Below, piece after piece: positions 47,121 to 57,600 of a DNA stretch of 64,000 bases. The translations under genes were made by a program, and so were the position numbers. The first letter of the stretch is position 1, and every line of letters starts with the position of its first letter. A model generated the notes under the pieces. That model was not told where the DNA came from. It ran no database searches and was given only the letters and a program-made list of their open reading frames with translations. Where the stretch lies: positions 14,256,501-14,320,500 of the forward strand of contig NC_003280.10 in assembly GCF_000002985.6 (NCBI RefSeq), in the 5' to 3' direction. The stretch is from Caenorhabditis elegans. Its lineage: Eukaryota > Nematoda > Chromadorea > Rhabditida > Rhabditidae.

Positions 47121-49753
47121 TTAATGCTTCTTCTGGCAGAGCTGATGGCGAAGAGCATTTCCGAAATCCGGATGAACTTTCGTGAACTCTTTGACCATTC
47201 CATTTTGAATTTCCTCCAAACAGCCACCCAAATCACTAGCCAAATTCCCAACGAGCCGATCTCTCTCCTCCTCCTTGAGCACTTTCTCCCAGAACTGACG
47301 TGGCTGCTCGTAGTTGTGATCGTCTCCAGTCTCATAACGATCAACATCTCCAGTCGTCTGAAATGTCGACTCCTTCACATCATCACGAGTACGGTATCCG
47401 CGGAAACTGTTCGGGAAGTAATTCGGCGCATCTCCCTGGCTTTCATAAGCCATTGCACCATCGCGTTGAGTGGTATGAGCACGGGAGCGGTACGGGCAGT
47501 TGACTGGAAGCTGAATGTAGTTTGGTCCAAGGCGATGGTAATGCGTGTCCGTGTAGGAGAAGATACGCCCTTGGAGCATCTTGTCTGGCGAGAACTCGAT
47601 TCCTGGGACGATGTGGGCCGGGCAGAAGGCGGCTTGTTCGACCTGAAAACCAAAATAAAAAATATTTTTACTCCACCTTTAAAGCTAGACGTAAAATGCA
47701 ATTTTTATTGTTCCTATTAGGTCTCCAAATAAGTTCCGGGTCAAAAATCAGAACTTTTTTTGCCTTTTATAGATTTTTTTGAAACTTTGGGAATTTATGT
47801 TATCAACTATGACCTTTCATTTTGAAATGGTCACAAAATTTTTTGACCACCCGGAGCGCCCTAACTCGGAGCCATTTTTTTCAGGCATTTTTCAGATCTC
47901 GCTTCTTTTCAGGTTTCAATTGAGGTTTGTGTGCGGATTTTGCTTAGTTTAGTACACAATGTAAGAAAACAAAAAAAGTTTGGAAAAAATCCGTCCAAAA
48001 AAATTTTTTTTGTCGGTCGTCAAAAAATCTTCAAAAAAATTTTTTTTCGAAAATTCTCGATTTTTTATACAAGAATGATGTAACCATGTGCAAACTATTT
48101 TTACACATACAAAACATTTGAGTATGAAATTTGGATCTCGAGAAATACTCCAAGAACTCGAAAATTTTTCGAAAAAGCTGTGTTTTCTGTTATTGTTTTA
48201 GTGTGACGCAATAAATTGAAATGTTTTGTATGTGTAAAAATAGTTTGCACATGGTTACATCATTTTTGTATAAAAAATCGAGAATTTTCGAAAAAAAAAT
48301 TTTTTGAAGATTTTTTGACGACCGACAAAAAAAATTTTTTTGGACGGATTTTTTCCAAACTTTTTGTTTTCTTACATTGTGTACTAAACTAAGCAAAATC
48401 CGCACACAAACCTCAATTGAAACCTGAAAAGAAGCGAGATCTGAAAAATGCCTGAAAAAATTGGCTCCGAGTTAGGGCACTTCGGACGGCCAAAAAATTT
48501 TGTGACTATTGTCAAATGAAAGATCATAGTTGATAACGTAAATTCCTACAGTTTCATAAAAATCGATACACAGCGAACAAAGTTATGATTTTTGACCCGG
48601 AACTTATTTGGAGACCTAATATTAAAAAAAACTAATTCATCTTCACACCACTTGCCTCAGCGAAATAATTCTTCACATTCCTGTTCAGCACCATCTTGCC
48701 GACCTCGATCAGTGGGTAATCACCGTGTGGCCAAACTTTAGTGACATCAAATGGATTGAACTCCCATTTCTCAGCTTGTTCGAATGTCATCACTTGAATG
48801 AACATCTTCCATTCCGGGAAATTTCTTGACTCAATGGCATTGAACAGGTCGCGGATCGCATAGTCTGGATCCGAAGAGGCGAGCTTTCCAGCGTCAGTTG
48901 GATCGAGATTCTTGGAACCTTGAGCAGGCTGAAAAATAGAAAATGAAAATTTAATTCTAGTCCCCGTCTCTCTTAGGCTTACCTTGAAATGGAATTTACA
49001 ATAAATCGGATTTCCCTCCTTGTTGACCATCTTGAAAGTATGCGCTCCGTATCCATTCATAAAACGGAATCCATCAGGAATTCCACGATCCGAGTAGAGG
49101 AACATCACCTGATGAATGGATTCAGGGCGATTCATCCAGAAATCGAAGAGCGCATTCGGATCCCTCATGTGAGTCTGTGGATTGCGCTTCAGGGCATGAA
49201 TGAAATTCGGAAAGTGGATTGCGTCACGAATGAAGAAGATCGGAGTGTTATTTCCAACCAGATCCCAGTTACCCTCCTCGGTATAGAATTTGAGAGAGAA
49301 TCCACGTGGATCGCGGACAGTATCAGCGGATCCCGATTCTCCAGCGACCGTTGAAAAACGAACGAGAAGTGGTGTCTGTTTTCCGACCTTGTTGAACATA
49401 TCGGCCTTACAGTACTTGGTGATGTCATGGGTGACCTCGAAGTATCCATGGGCTCCGGCTCCCTTGGCATGAACGACACGCTCGGGGATACGTTCACGAT
49501 CGAAATGAGCCATCTCATCCATATAAACTACATCTTGCATGAGCATTGGGCCACGCCGCCCGGCGGTGAGCACGGCGGTCTTCGAGTAGATCGGAGCTCC
49601 ATTTGAAGTTGTGATCACTTGGGGTTTCTGAAACAAGTTACTGTAAATAGTAGTTGTTGTTGTAGAAAATGCGTCTGTGCCTTTAAACTCTAAACTCACT
49701 GGATACGTCTCCTTGTAGGTTTTCAGTTGATTATCCGATGGATCGTTTGGCAT
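47121..49753 (-). CDS. ctl-1: Catalase, chimeric middle gene (4 exons, 497 aa)
   Basis: The exons are 49700-49753, 48983-49627, 48656-48928 and 47121-47642. The 497-residue length and the lack of a peroxisomal signal (C-terminus QKKH) fit cytosolic ctl-1. Catalytic His71, Asn144 and haem ligand Tyr354 are all present. From the start to about residue 78 it is identical to ctl-2, and after about residue 87 it is identical to ctl-3; the switch lies in the 30-bp tract 49421-49450. Intron 3 begins with GC (GAG|GCAAGT), a GC-AG intron, and is almost entirely one 905-bp palindrome. The assignment to ctl-1 rather than ctl-3 rests on remembered protein lengths. Confidence 0.92.
47716..48620. repeat. 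905-bp palindrome in ctl-1 intron 3 (copy at 51949-52853)
   Basis: The ends ATTAGGTCTCCAAATAAGTT and its complement begin two long inverted arms meeting near 48168. The arms share, for example, CCTGAAAAGAAGCGAGATC and TTACATTGTGTACTAAAC. It occupies nine tenths of the intron and ends 34 bp from the GC donor. The pre-mRNA would fold into a hairpin of about 450 bp. Confidence 0.9.
48654..48655 (-). promoter_or_regulatory. GC splice donor of ctl-1 intron 3
   Basis: The exon ends GAG and the intron starts GCAAGT. Splicing here keeps the frame and matches the ctl-2 junction (GAG|GTAATG) at the same codon. The rest of the donor fits the U1 consensus closely, as known for functional GC-AG introns. 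No alternative GT nearby keeps the frame. The copy in ctl-3 is at 52887-52888. Confidence 0.85.
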
Positions 49754-52700
49754 TTTGGTTCTGAAATTTTAGTTAGGAAATTTAGAATTAAATAAAACTC
49801 TGAACAAAAAAATGACCACGACGAGGTGTAATACGGAATATGGGTTGGGAGAGACAAGAGAAACAGAGAAAAAAGAAAGAAGATTGTAGCGTTATCACTG
49901 ATAAGGAACATGTTGTTGGACACCAGACTACGGCATAGTCTCGCTTATTTTGGACAGGCAAAAAAGTAGGGGGAAAGACAAAAATTAGGTAGGTATTGAT
50001 TATGGGTCAGGGTATACGGGGAATGGATTGATCTACAAATCTACAGATCTACAAAAAATGCGGGAGAATAGACGCAGAGTTTTCAACTGATTTCGCATGG
50101 TTGAGAACGTGCTGACGTCACATTTTTCTGGACGAAAAATTCCCGCATTTTTCATAGATCAAAGCGTAATGGGACAACCTGGCACTACGTGGAAAAGTGG
50201 TACCTGTACGCAATTTGTCTACCGTATACCTGAACTTTTGGGCTTGTCGTTTTTATCAAAAACGAGTGGCCCAATATTTTTGTGATGTATATAAAAAATG
50301 TCCGAAAAAAATAAACTCTAAATTTTTTGGTCCAAAGCTTTTTTCTTATCTTGCGCCTAAACCTGGTTAAACTCAAATTATCAGTAGAGCGCATTTGCAT
50401 GGATGTACCACTAGCCGGGCCGCGGGGTGTTGCTGTATGGTGCATATGTGCAAACACCATAACTTACGCGCAAATTTGACAAACTTACTGTCAAAAAGGC
50501 GCGCTATAAATAAGCAATATATTGACTATTTTGAATTTTAAAAACAAAAAATAATCCAAAGTTGTCCACGAGCAGTACACAGCGGCTTGTAGAAGTATTG
50601 CGCGTCAAATATGGTGCATCGAAAAATGATCATATTTTACGCTCAATTTTCACTTCTACCGAACTGATTATTGATGTTTTCCGGCGATTCTTATACTCCC
50701 AGTCGCGGTGCTCTGTACAAGAGATGATGACGTCACATGTTTATGATAAGCGATAAGGGAAACCCAAAAATAAAATAAAGTGTTGTGTCGGTCTCGCAGC
50801 GATGAAATTGTTGACCAAATTTTGCAATGTTTTCACCAAAAACTACGGTACCCGGTCTCGAAACGACAAATACTGTAACTTTAAACTTTCGTTGACGCGG
50901 ATTTTTTATCGATTTTTTTTTTAATTTTGTGTTTTTATTGTTATATTTGAGTTGTTTTCATCGAAAAAATATAAAAAATCGATAAAAACTCCACAGCGAC
51001 AAAAGTTTGCAACTACAGTACTCTTTAAAGGCGCACATATTTTCGCAATAGATAAAAAACTGTCGTTTCGAGACCCGATACCGTAATTTTGGCGCGAAAA
51101 TTGCTTTTACAGTCTAACTTAAGTTTTCATCTTTAAAAATTGACTGAAACAAAAAATTTTCCAGATTTTCTTCAAACAGGAAAATGATGACGTCACGTGG
51201 CCAATTTTCTGCCTGATAAAACGCTATTTAATTTCCGGCTTTTTTGATTTATGTGCACATAAAATTTCTTATCATCAAAAACCAGAAGAAATACAAAAAA
51301 AAGAGTTTATAAATAACGAGATTCTATATACAAAAGTTTGAATATCAAACAATTTAATGCTTCTTCTGGCAGAGCTGATGGCGAAGAGCATTTCCGAAAT
51401 CCGGATGAACTTTCGTGAACTCTTTGACCATTCCATTTTGAATTTCCTCCAAACAGCCACCCAAATCACTAGCCAAATTCCCAACGAGCCGATCTCTCTC
51501 CTCCTCCTTGAGCACTTTCTCCCAGAACTGACGTGGCTGCTCGTAGTTGTGATCGTCTCCAGTCTCATAACGATCAACATCTCCAGTCGTCTGAAATGTC
51601 GACTCCTTCACATCATCACGAGTACGGTATCCGCGGAAACTGTTCGGGAAGTAATTCGGCGCATCTCCCTGGCTTTCATAAGCCATTGCACCATCGCGTT
51701 GAGTGGTATGAGCACGGGAGCGGTACGGGCAGTTGACTGGAAGCTGAATGTAGTTTGGTCCAAGGCGATGGTAATGCGTGTCCGTGTAGGAGAAGATACG
51801 CCCTTGGAGCATCTTGTCTGGCGAGAACTCGATTCCTGGGACGATGTGGGCCGGGCAGAAGGCGGCTTGTTCGACCTGAAAACCAAAATAAAAAATATTT
51901 TTACTCCACCTTTAAAGCTAGACGTAAAATGCAATTTTTATTGTTCCTATTAGGTCTCCAAATAAGTTCCGGGTCAAAAATCAGAACTTTTTTTGCCTTT
52001 TATAGATTTTTTTGAAACTTTGGGAATTTATGTTATCAACTATGACCTTTCATTTTGAAATGGTCACAAAATTTTTTGACCACCCGGAGCGCCCTAACTC
52101 GGAGCCATTTTTTTCAGGCATTTTTCAGATCTCGCTTCTTTTCAGGTTTCAATTGAGGTTTGTGTGCGGATTTTGCTTAGTTTAGTACACAATGTAAGAA
52201 AACAAAAAAAGTTTGGAAAAAATCCGTCCAAAAAAATTTTTTTTGTCGGTCGTCAAAAAATCTTCAAAAAAATTTTTTTTCGAAAATTCTCGATTTTTTA
52301 TACAAGAATGATGTAACCATGTGCAAACTATTTTTACACATACAAAACATTTGAGTATGAAATTTGGATCTCGAGAAATACTCCAAGAACTCGAAAATTT
52401 TTCGAAAAAGCTGTGTTTTCTGTTATTGTTTTAGTGTGACGCAATAAATTGAAATGTTTTGTATGTGTAAAAATAGTTTGCACATGGTTACATCATTTTT
52501 GTATAAAAAATCGAGAATTTTCGAAAAAAAAATTTTTTGAAGATTTTTTGACGACCGACAAAAAAAATTTTTTTGGACGGATTTTTTCCAAACTTTTTGT
52601 TTTCTTACATTGTGTACTAAACTAAGCAAAATCCGCACACAAACCTCAATTGAAACCTGAAAAGAAGCGAGATCTGAAAAATGCCTGAAAAAATTGGCTC

Positions 52701-53683
52701 CGAGTTAGGGCACTTCGGACGGCCAAAAAATTTTGTGACTATTGTCAAATGAAAGATCATAGTTGATAACGTAAATTCCTACAGTTTCATAAAAATCGAT
52801 ACACAGCGAACAAAGTTATGATTTTTGACCCGGAACTTATTTGGAGACCTAATATTAAAAAAAACTAATTCATCTTCACACCACTTGCCTCAGCGAAATA
52901 ATTCTTCACATTCCTGTTCAGCACCATCTTGCCGACCTCGATCAGTGGGTAATCACCGTGTGGCCAAACTTTAGTGACATCAAATGGATTGAACTCCCAT
53001 TTCTCAGCTTGTTCGAATGTCATCACTTGAATGAACATCTTCCATTCCGGGAAATTTCTTGACTCAATGGCATTGAACAGGTCGCGGATCGCATAGTCTG
53101 GATCCGAAGAGGCGAGCTTTCCAGCGTCAGTTGGATCGAGATTCTTGGAACCTTGAGCAGGCTGAAAAATAGAAAATGAAAATTTAATTCTAGTCCCCGT
53201 CTCTCTTAGGCTTACCTTGAAATGGAATTTACAATAAATCGGATTTCCCTCCTTGTTGACCATCTTGAAAGTATGCGCTCCGTATCCATTCATAAAACGG
53301 AATCCATCAGGAATTCCACGATCCGAGTAGAGGAACATCACCTGATGAATGGATTCAGGGCGATTCATCCAGAAATCGAAGAGCGCATTCGGATCCCTCA
53401 TGTGAGTCTGTGGATTGCGCTTCAGGGCATGAATGAAATTCGGAAAGTGGATTGCGTCACGAATGAAGAAGATCGGAGTGTTATTTCCAACCAGATCCCA
53501 GTTACCCTCCTCGGTATAGAATTTGAGAGAGAATCCACGTGGATCGCGGACAGTATCAGCGGATCCCGATTCTCCAGCGACCGTTGAAAAACGAACGAGA
53601 AGTGGTGTCTGTTTTCCGACCTTGTTGAACATATCGGCCTTACAGTACTTGGTGATGTCATGGGTGACCTCGAAGTATCCATG
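49421..53683. repeat. 4,233-bp tandem duplication, right unit plus 30-bp overlap
   Basis: This is the second copy of 45188-49450. The last 30 bp (53654-53683) are the third occurrence of the tract GATGTCATGGGTGACCTCGA and following bases, found once in each catalase gene. That is exactly what an unequal crossover in this tract leaves behind. Confidence 0.95.
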
Positions 53684-54243
53684 AGCACCACCACCTTTGG
53701 CATGGACGACACGCTCCGGGATGCGTTCACGATCGAAATGAGCCATCTCGTCCATATAAACGATGTCCTGCATTAGCATTGGACCACGTCGTCCGGCGGT
53801 GAGCACGGCGGTCTTCGAGTAGATCGGAGCTCCATTGGATGTGGTGAGCAGGTGGGGTTCCTGGAAAAATCAGTTTTTATATAAATTGCGAAGAAAATCG
53901 CTGAAATTGATTTTTCTCACCTGATTTCTATCTCTATAAGCTTTCAGCTGATCCTCAGCCATTGGTCCGGGTTTTGTGTCGTTGACCGCTAAAAATATAT
54001 AGTCACGTGGTGCCAGACTGTCCCATTACGGTTTGATCTACAAAAAATGCGGGAATTTTTGCCCAAAACAATTTGACGTCCGCACGTTCTTAACCATGCG
54101 AAAGCAGTTGAGAACTCTGCGGCTCAATTCCCGCATTTTTTGTAGATCTACGTAGATCAAACCGAAATGAGACAATCTGACATCACGTGTATTTTGTAAC
54201 AAAGAAACTCACTTAGATTGACCATGTGGGGAAGCATTGGCAT
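51354..54243 (-). CDS. ctl-3: Catalase, distal gene (5 exons, 512 aa)
   Basis: The exons are 54213-54243, 53921-53988, 53216-53860, 52889-53161 and 51354-51875. The 5' end differs from its neighbours: two short exons encode a 33-residue N-terminus starting [10 protein letters not shown], giving 512 residues. The catalytic residues shift to His86, Asn159 and Tyr369. Exons 3 and 4 of this gene and its last exon are identical to ctl-1 apart from the first ~180 bp of exon 3. It shares the GC-AG intron (52887-52888) and has no peroxisomal signal. A TTTTCAG acceptor at 54281-54287 (minus) suggests trans-splicing or an upstream UTR intron. Its upstream DNA is unrelated to that of the other two. Confidence 0.93.
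54004..54189. repeat. CACGTGGTG-type miniature element, ctl-3 intron 1
   Basis: The ends CACGTGGTGCCAGACTGTCC and GACATCACGTG are inverted copies. It nearly fills the 224-bp intron between the two short 5' exons. Confidence 0.85.
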
Positions 54244-54689
54244 TTTGAAGATTTACTGTTGAATTTCCGAGAATCGGCACTGAAAAGGAAAACAAATAAA
54301 TAATATAATCGTTTGCGAAAACCGGAGAGATTGCTCGGAGTCAAGAATCAACAAAATCGAGAGATTAATGGCGAAAATTCGTGGAAATTATCGTTTAAAA
54401 TTGGTAAATAATTTTTTTTTACGCAAGAAACAATAGAAATCCACGCTGAAAACGTTTTTGTTTTCCGGGAAAAAAAATTAATCGATTTTAATTACAAAAA
54501 AACAACATTGTTTTCACTTATGTGCAAACACCGATGTACTTTTTTGCGTACCGTAGTTTCGAGTTTGTTTTTCAAAAGTAATTTTTCATCCGAACGGCAT
54601 TTTTGCGTAGAAAATTACACTTTTGAAAGAGTTTTTTATGGTTAAAATGTGAAATTTGATTTAAAAAAATATTACGGGGACACAAAACA

Positions 54690-54965
54690 TATTTGACGCG
54701 CAAAATATCTCATAGCGAAAACTACAGTAATCCTTTAAATGATTACTGTACCGCTTGTGTCGATTTACGGGCTCGATTTTTGAAAATAGCACGAAGGAAA
54801 ATGAAATATCGATGTAACTTTTCGAAAAAAAATTAATTCGAAAACTTGAGCCCGTAAATCGACACCAGCGCTACAGAATTACTGTAGCTTTCGCTACGAG
54901 ATATTTTGCGCGTCAAATAGGTTGTGCAAAACGCATTCTCAAAATTTTGTGCTCCCGTAATACTC
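54690..54965. repeat. CGTAAATCGACAC palindromes upstream of ctl-3
   Basis: Two members in a row: 54690-54775 and 54848-54965, with TTTTGCGCGTCAAATA, TTACTGTAG and GTCGATTTACGGGCTCG blocks in inverted orientation. Confidence 0.75.
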
Positions 54966-55144
54966 GAAATTACCCAAAATTTATAGATTTTCAATTTTAC
55001 AGAGCGAGAAAAGCACGAAACAATGGCGATTATTTAACAAAAATATTAAAATTCACTAATTTTTTAAGATGGAAATTTCGACTTTTTTCAATTTTTTTTC
55101 GATAAACGTAAAAAAAACTAGCTACGAACCAAAAAAAACCTTCT

Positions 55145-55669
55145 CAGCGAGCAGTTCTTAGCTTATAAACAAACTCTTAGAGACCATAGATCACCATAAA
55201 AACAACATGCAAACAGCTGAGAGAGAGAGAGTGGAAAAAAAAAGAAAAGTGAACAACAAAAACACATTTGCGGGGATGGTGTCTGGCCGCCTCTTTTATA
55301 CATTTTCAATGTCAACGGGGGACGCCAGGAATTGTCAGCAAAAAAAAATATATTTATACTCTAGTACTTAATGTCATCATTATTGTTCTAGTTTTCTCAC
55401 AAAGGACAGCCAATTTATATAAATTTTCCATCAGGCAAATGGTGGCAAGAACAGCTGTGTTTTGGTGGAAGAAAAATGGGTTTTGCAGGTTGAAAGGGTG
55501 AAAAATAAAAAATCTGAAAAAAAACGTTTGTGTTTTGCAAAAAATAATAATAATTTTTAAAAAAATTGATTTATGTGCACATACACCAATAGGCTTAGTC
55601 TTAGGCTTAGGCTTAGGCGTAGGCCTAGACTCAGCCTTAGGTTTAGTCTTAGATTGGGGGGGGGGGGGG
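55145..55669. other. Intergenic DNA with a short TTAGGC tract and a G14 run
   Basis: A short degenerate telomere-like tract (55588-55650, including TTAGGCTTAGGCTTAGGC) is followed directly by 14 consecutive G at 55656-55669. A GAGAGAGAGA microsatellite is near 55222. A possible first exon of the small gene below lies at 55438-55490. Confidence 0.6.
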
Positions 55670-56365
55670 AACAAAAATTCCAGAAACTTCAAGAATTCAG
55701 AAAAAAGGACGATGAAAATGCACTAAAAGTTGCACAATTCCAAAAAAAGCACAAAAAATCTCATTTTCAGAAAATTCACTAAAATTAATGCAATTTGTTA
55801 TTTTTCTTGTATTTTGGCATTTGCATTTTCAAAAATAAATCCCCATTGACCGTACTCCAGATTCAAAGGAGCACACTTCTGCTGAGTGGTCTCGGCACGC
55901 GTACCGAAACTTTTGTGTGTGCGCCTTTAAAATTACTGTATATATTTTTTCTTCATTTTCTTTGCTGATTTCGTAATGTTTTTTTCGAGTTTTTGATTGT
56001 TTTTTCTCATTTTTTTTTGTTTTTCTTTATTATTAGTTAAAATATAAAAACTATTTTAAGCTAATCAACGCAAATCGAGGCGAAAACCGATCGCAGAAAG
56101 AGGAAAAGTCGAAAAGTGAGTTTTTTTGCAAAAATATTTCAGCCGCCGCCGTCAGCTGGATTCCATAGAAGTGTGACGAAGGAATTAAGGTTTGCTTATC
56201 GAAAAAATGTTGATTTTTCCTAAATTAATTTTTTACAGAGCTCGTCGATCCGGACAATTCCGCAGAAATCAGGAAATCAACAGACGGAATGGCTCCGGAG
56301 TCCAATGGAGCGCACAAGCATTCGCCAATCTGAGATCCACAATGCGGCTGGGCTACGGATGCTGA
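55438..56365 (+). CDS. Possible small basic-protein gene
   Basis: The best-supported exons are 56143-56189 (after ATATTTCAG, ending AAG|GTTTGC) and 56239-56365 (after TTTTTACAG, stop TGA). Their phases agree, and they encode a basic, non-repetitive tail (RRSGQFRRNQEINRRNG, ending in RLGYGC). GC content is well above the flanks. No in-frame ATG lies close upstream. A tentative link adds a 19-bp exon (56097-56115) and an ATG exon at 55438-55490 (MVARTAVFWWKKNGF), which keeps the frame, but its donor (CAG|GTTGAA) is weak. I do not recognise the protein. Confidence 0.35.
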
Positions 56366-56399
56366 ATAGATAATTAAATTGCAATATTAAATTTTAAAA

Positions 56400-57600
56400 A
56401 CGTTTGGAACAAGACCGCCCGTCCGGAAACTGGCTATGGGCTCCCCGGGGGAAAAAAATGGAAGAATGCACGTTTCTCCGACTCGCTTAGGTACACTCCT
56501 CTACAAAAATTCGTTTTGCGACACGGAAAAGTTGTCAAAATTGTAGAATTTAGCTAAAATTAGACTACTTTTTCGAAATATTAAATCACATTTAAACTAA
56601 TTTTCAATACGACTTTCTCACAAAATTACAAAACTCGTTATATTGAGCACATTTTGTATATAGTTCAGAATAAAAAACAATAATTTCTTTAAAAAAAACA
56701 GTAATTTCTATTTAAAACTACAGTAACCGATAATGTTTTTACGTACATTTTTCACATTAAAATAAATTTAGAAAGAACATTTAGAAATTAGACATTAATG
56801 GAACACAAAATTATGAGAATGCGTATTGCACCACATATTTGACCCGCAAAATATCTCGTAGCGAAAACTACAGTAATCCTTTAAATGACTACTGTAGCGT
56901 TGATGTCGATTTACGGAAATAATTCATTTATCGATAGAATATTAAAATTAAGCAAAAAAATGCGAAGAAGCAAATGAAAATGGAATATCGCTAAATATCA
57001 TTATTCAAAAATAAATCAATTTCAAAAATCGAGCCCGTAAATCGACACGAGCACTACCAGTAACCACGAGATATTTTGCGCGTCAAATATCTTGTGCAAT
57101 ACGCATTCTAAGAATTTTATGCTACCGTAATACAAAAACAATTTGCGAAATTCGAAAACTTTTCCTCGAGAAGTACACGAGCTGCGTAAATCGACAAAAT
57201 ACCGTATCCTCCATTTGTGAATATGAGGGAGCCAGTGTCATCGAGAGCAGAGCTAAAATTTTCATTATTTTACAGTTTAAAAAAAAAAAGAGTGGTCGTT
57301 GAAATTTTTTTACAGGAACACTAAATTCTAAAAATGGGTATTGCGCAACGAATTTGACAAAAAATTTATATAATATCTCGTAGCGAAAACTACAGTAATC
57401 CTTTAATTGACTACTGTAGCGCTGGTGTCGATTTACGGAAATCATTTATAAAGAAAATTGAAAAAAAATCGAGCCCGTAAATTGACATCAACGCTACAGT
57501 AGTCATTTAAAGGATTACTGTAGTTTTCGCTACGAGATATTTAGCGCGTCAGATATGTTGTGTATAATACGAATCCTTAAAATTTAGTGTTCCCGTAATA
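56400..57600. repeat. Cluster of CGTAAATCGAC palindromes
   Basis: Three to four overlapping copies (56815-56935, 57030-57130, 57340-57440, 57470-57600) share TTTTCGCTACGAGATATTTT or its complement, CTACAGTAATCCTTTAAATG, and GTCGATTTACGG. No gene is seen. Confidence 0.75.

Larger units (their letters stand above)
45188..49420. repeat. 4,233-bp tandem duplication, left unit
   Basis: This unit is repeated directly as 49421-53653, and I found no difference between the copies by eye. Identity of the left copy to the right continues 30 bp past the unit, to 49450/53683, and breaks at 45187 on the other side. The unit runs from within exon 2 of ctl-2, through its exon 1 and upstream region, through the 3' half of ctl-1, to the matching point in ctl-1 exon 2. 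Confidence 0.95.

Noticed and set aside
47121..53683. Possibility that the identical catalase units are an assembly duplication
   Set aside because: The three genes have distinct ends (the ctl-2 C-terminus and ctl-3 N-terminus are unique) and three catalase genes of these lengths are established for C. elegans; a chimeric junction inside an exon fits crossover better. Read depth would settle it.
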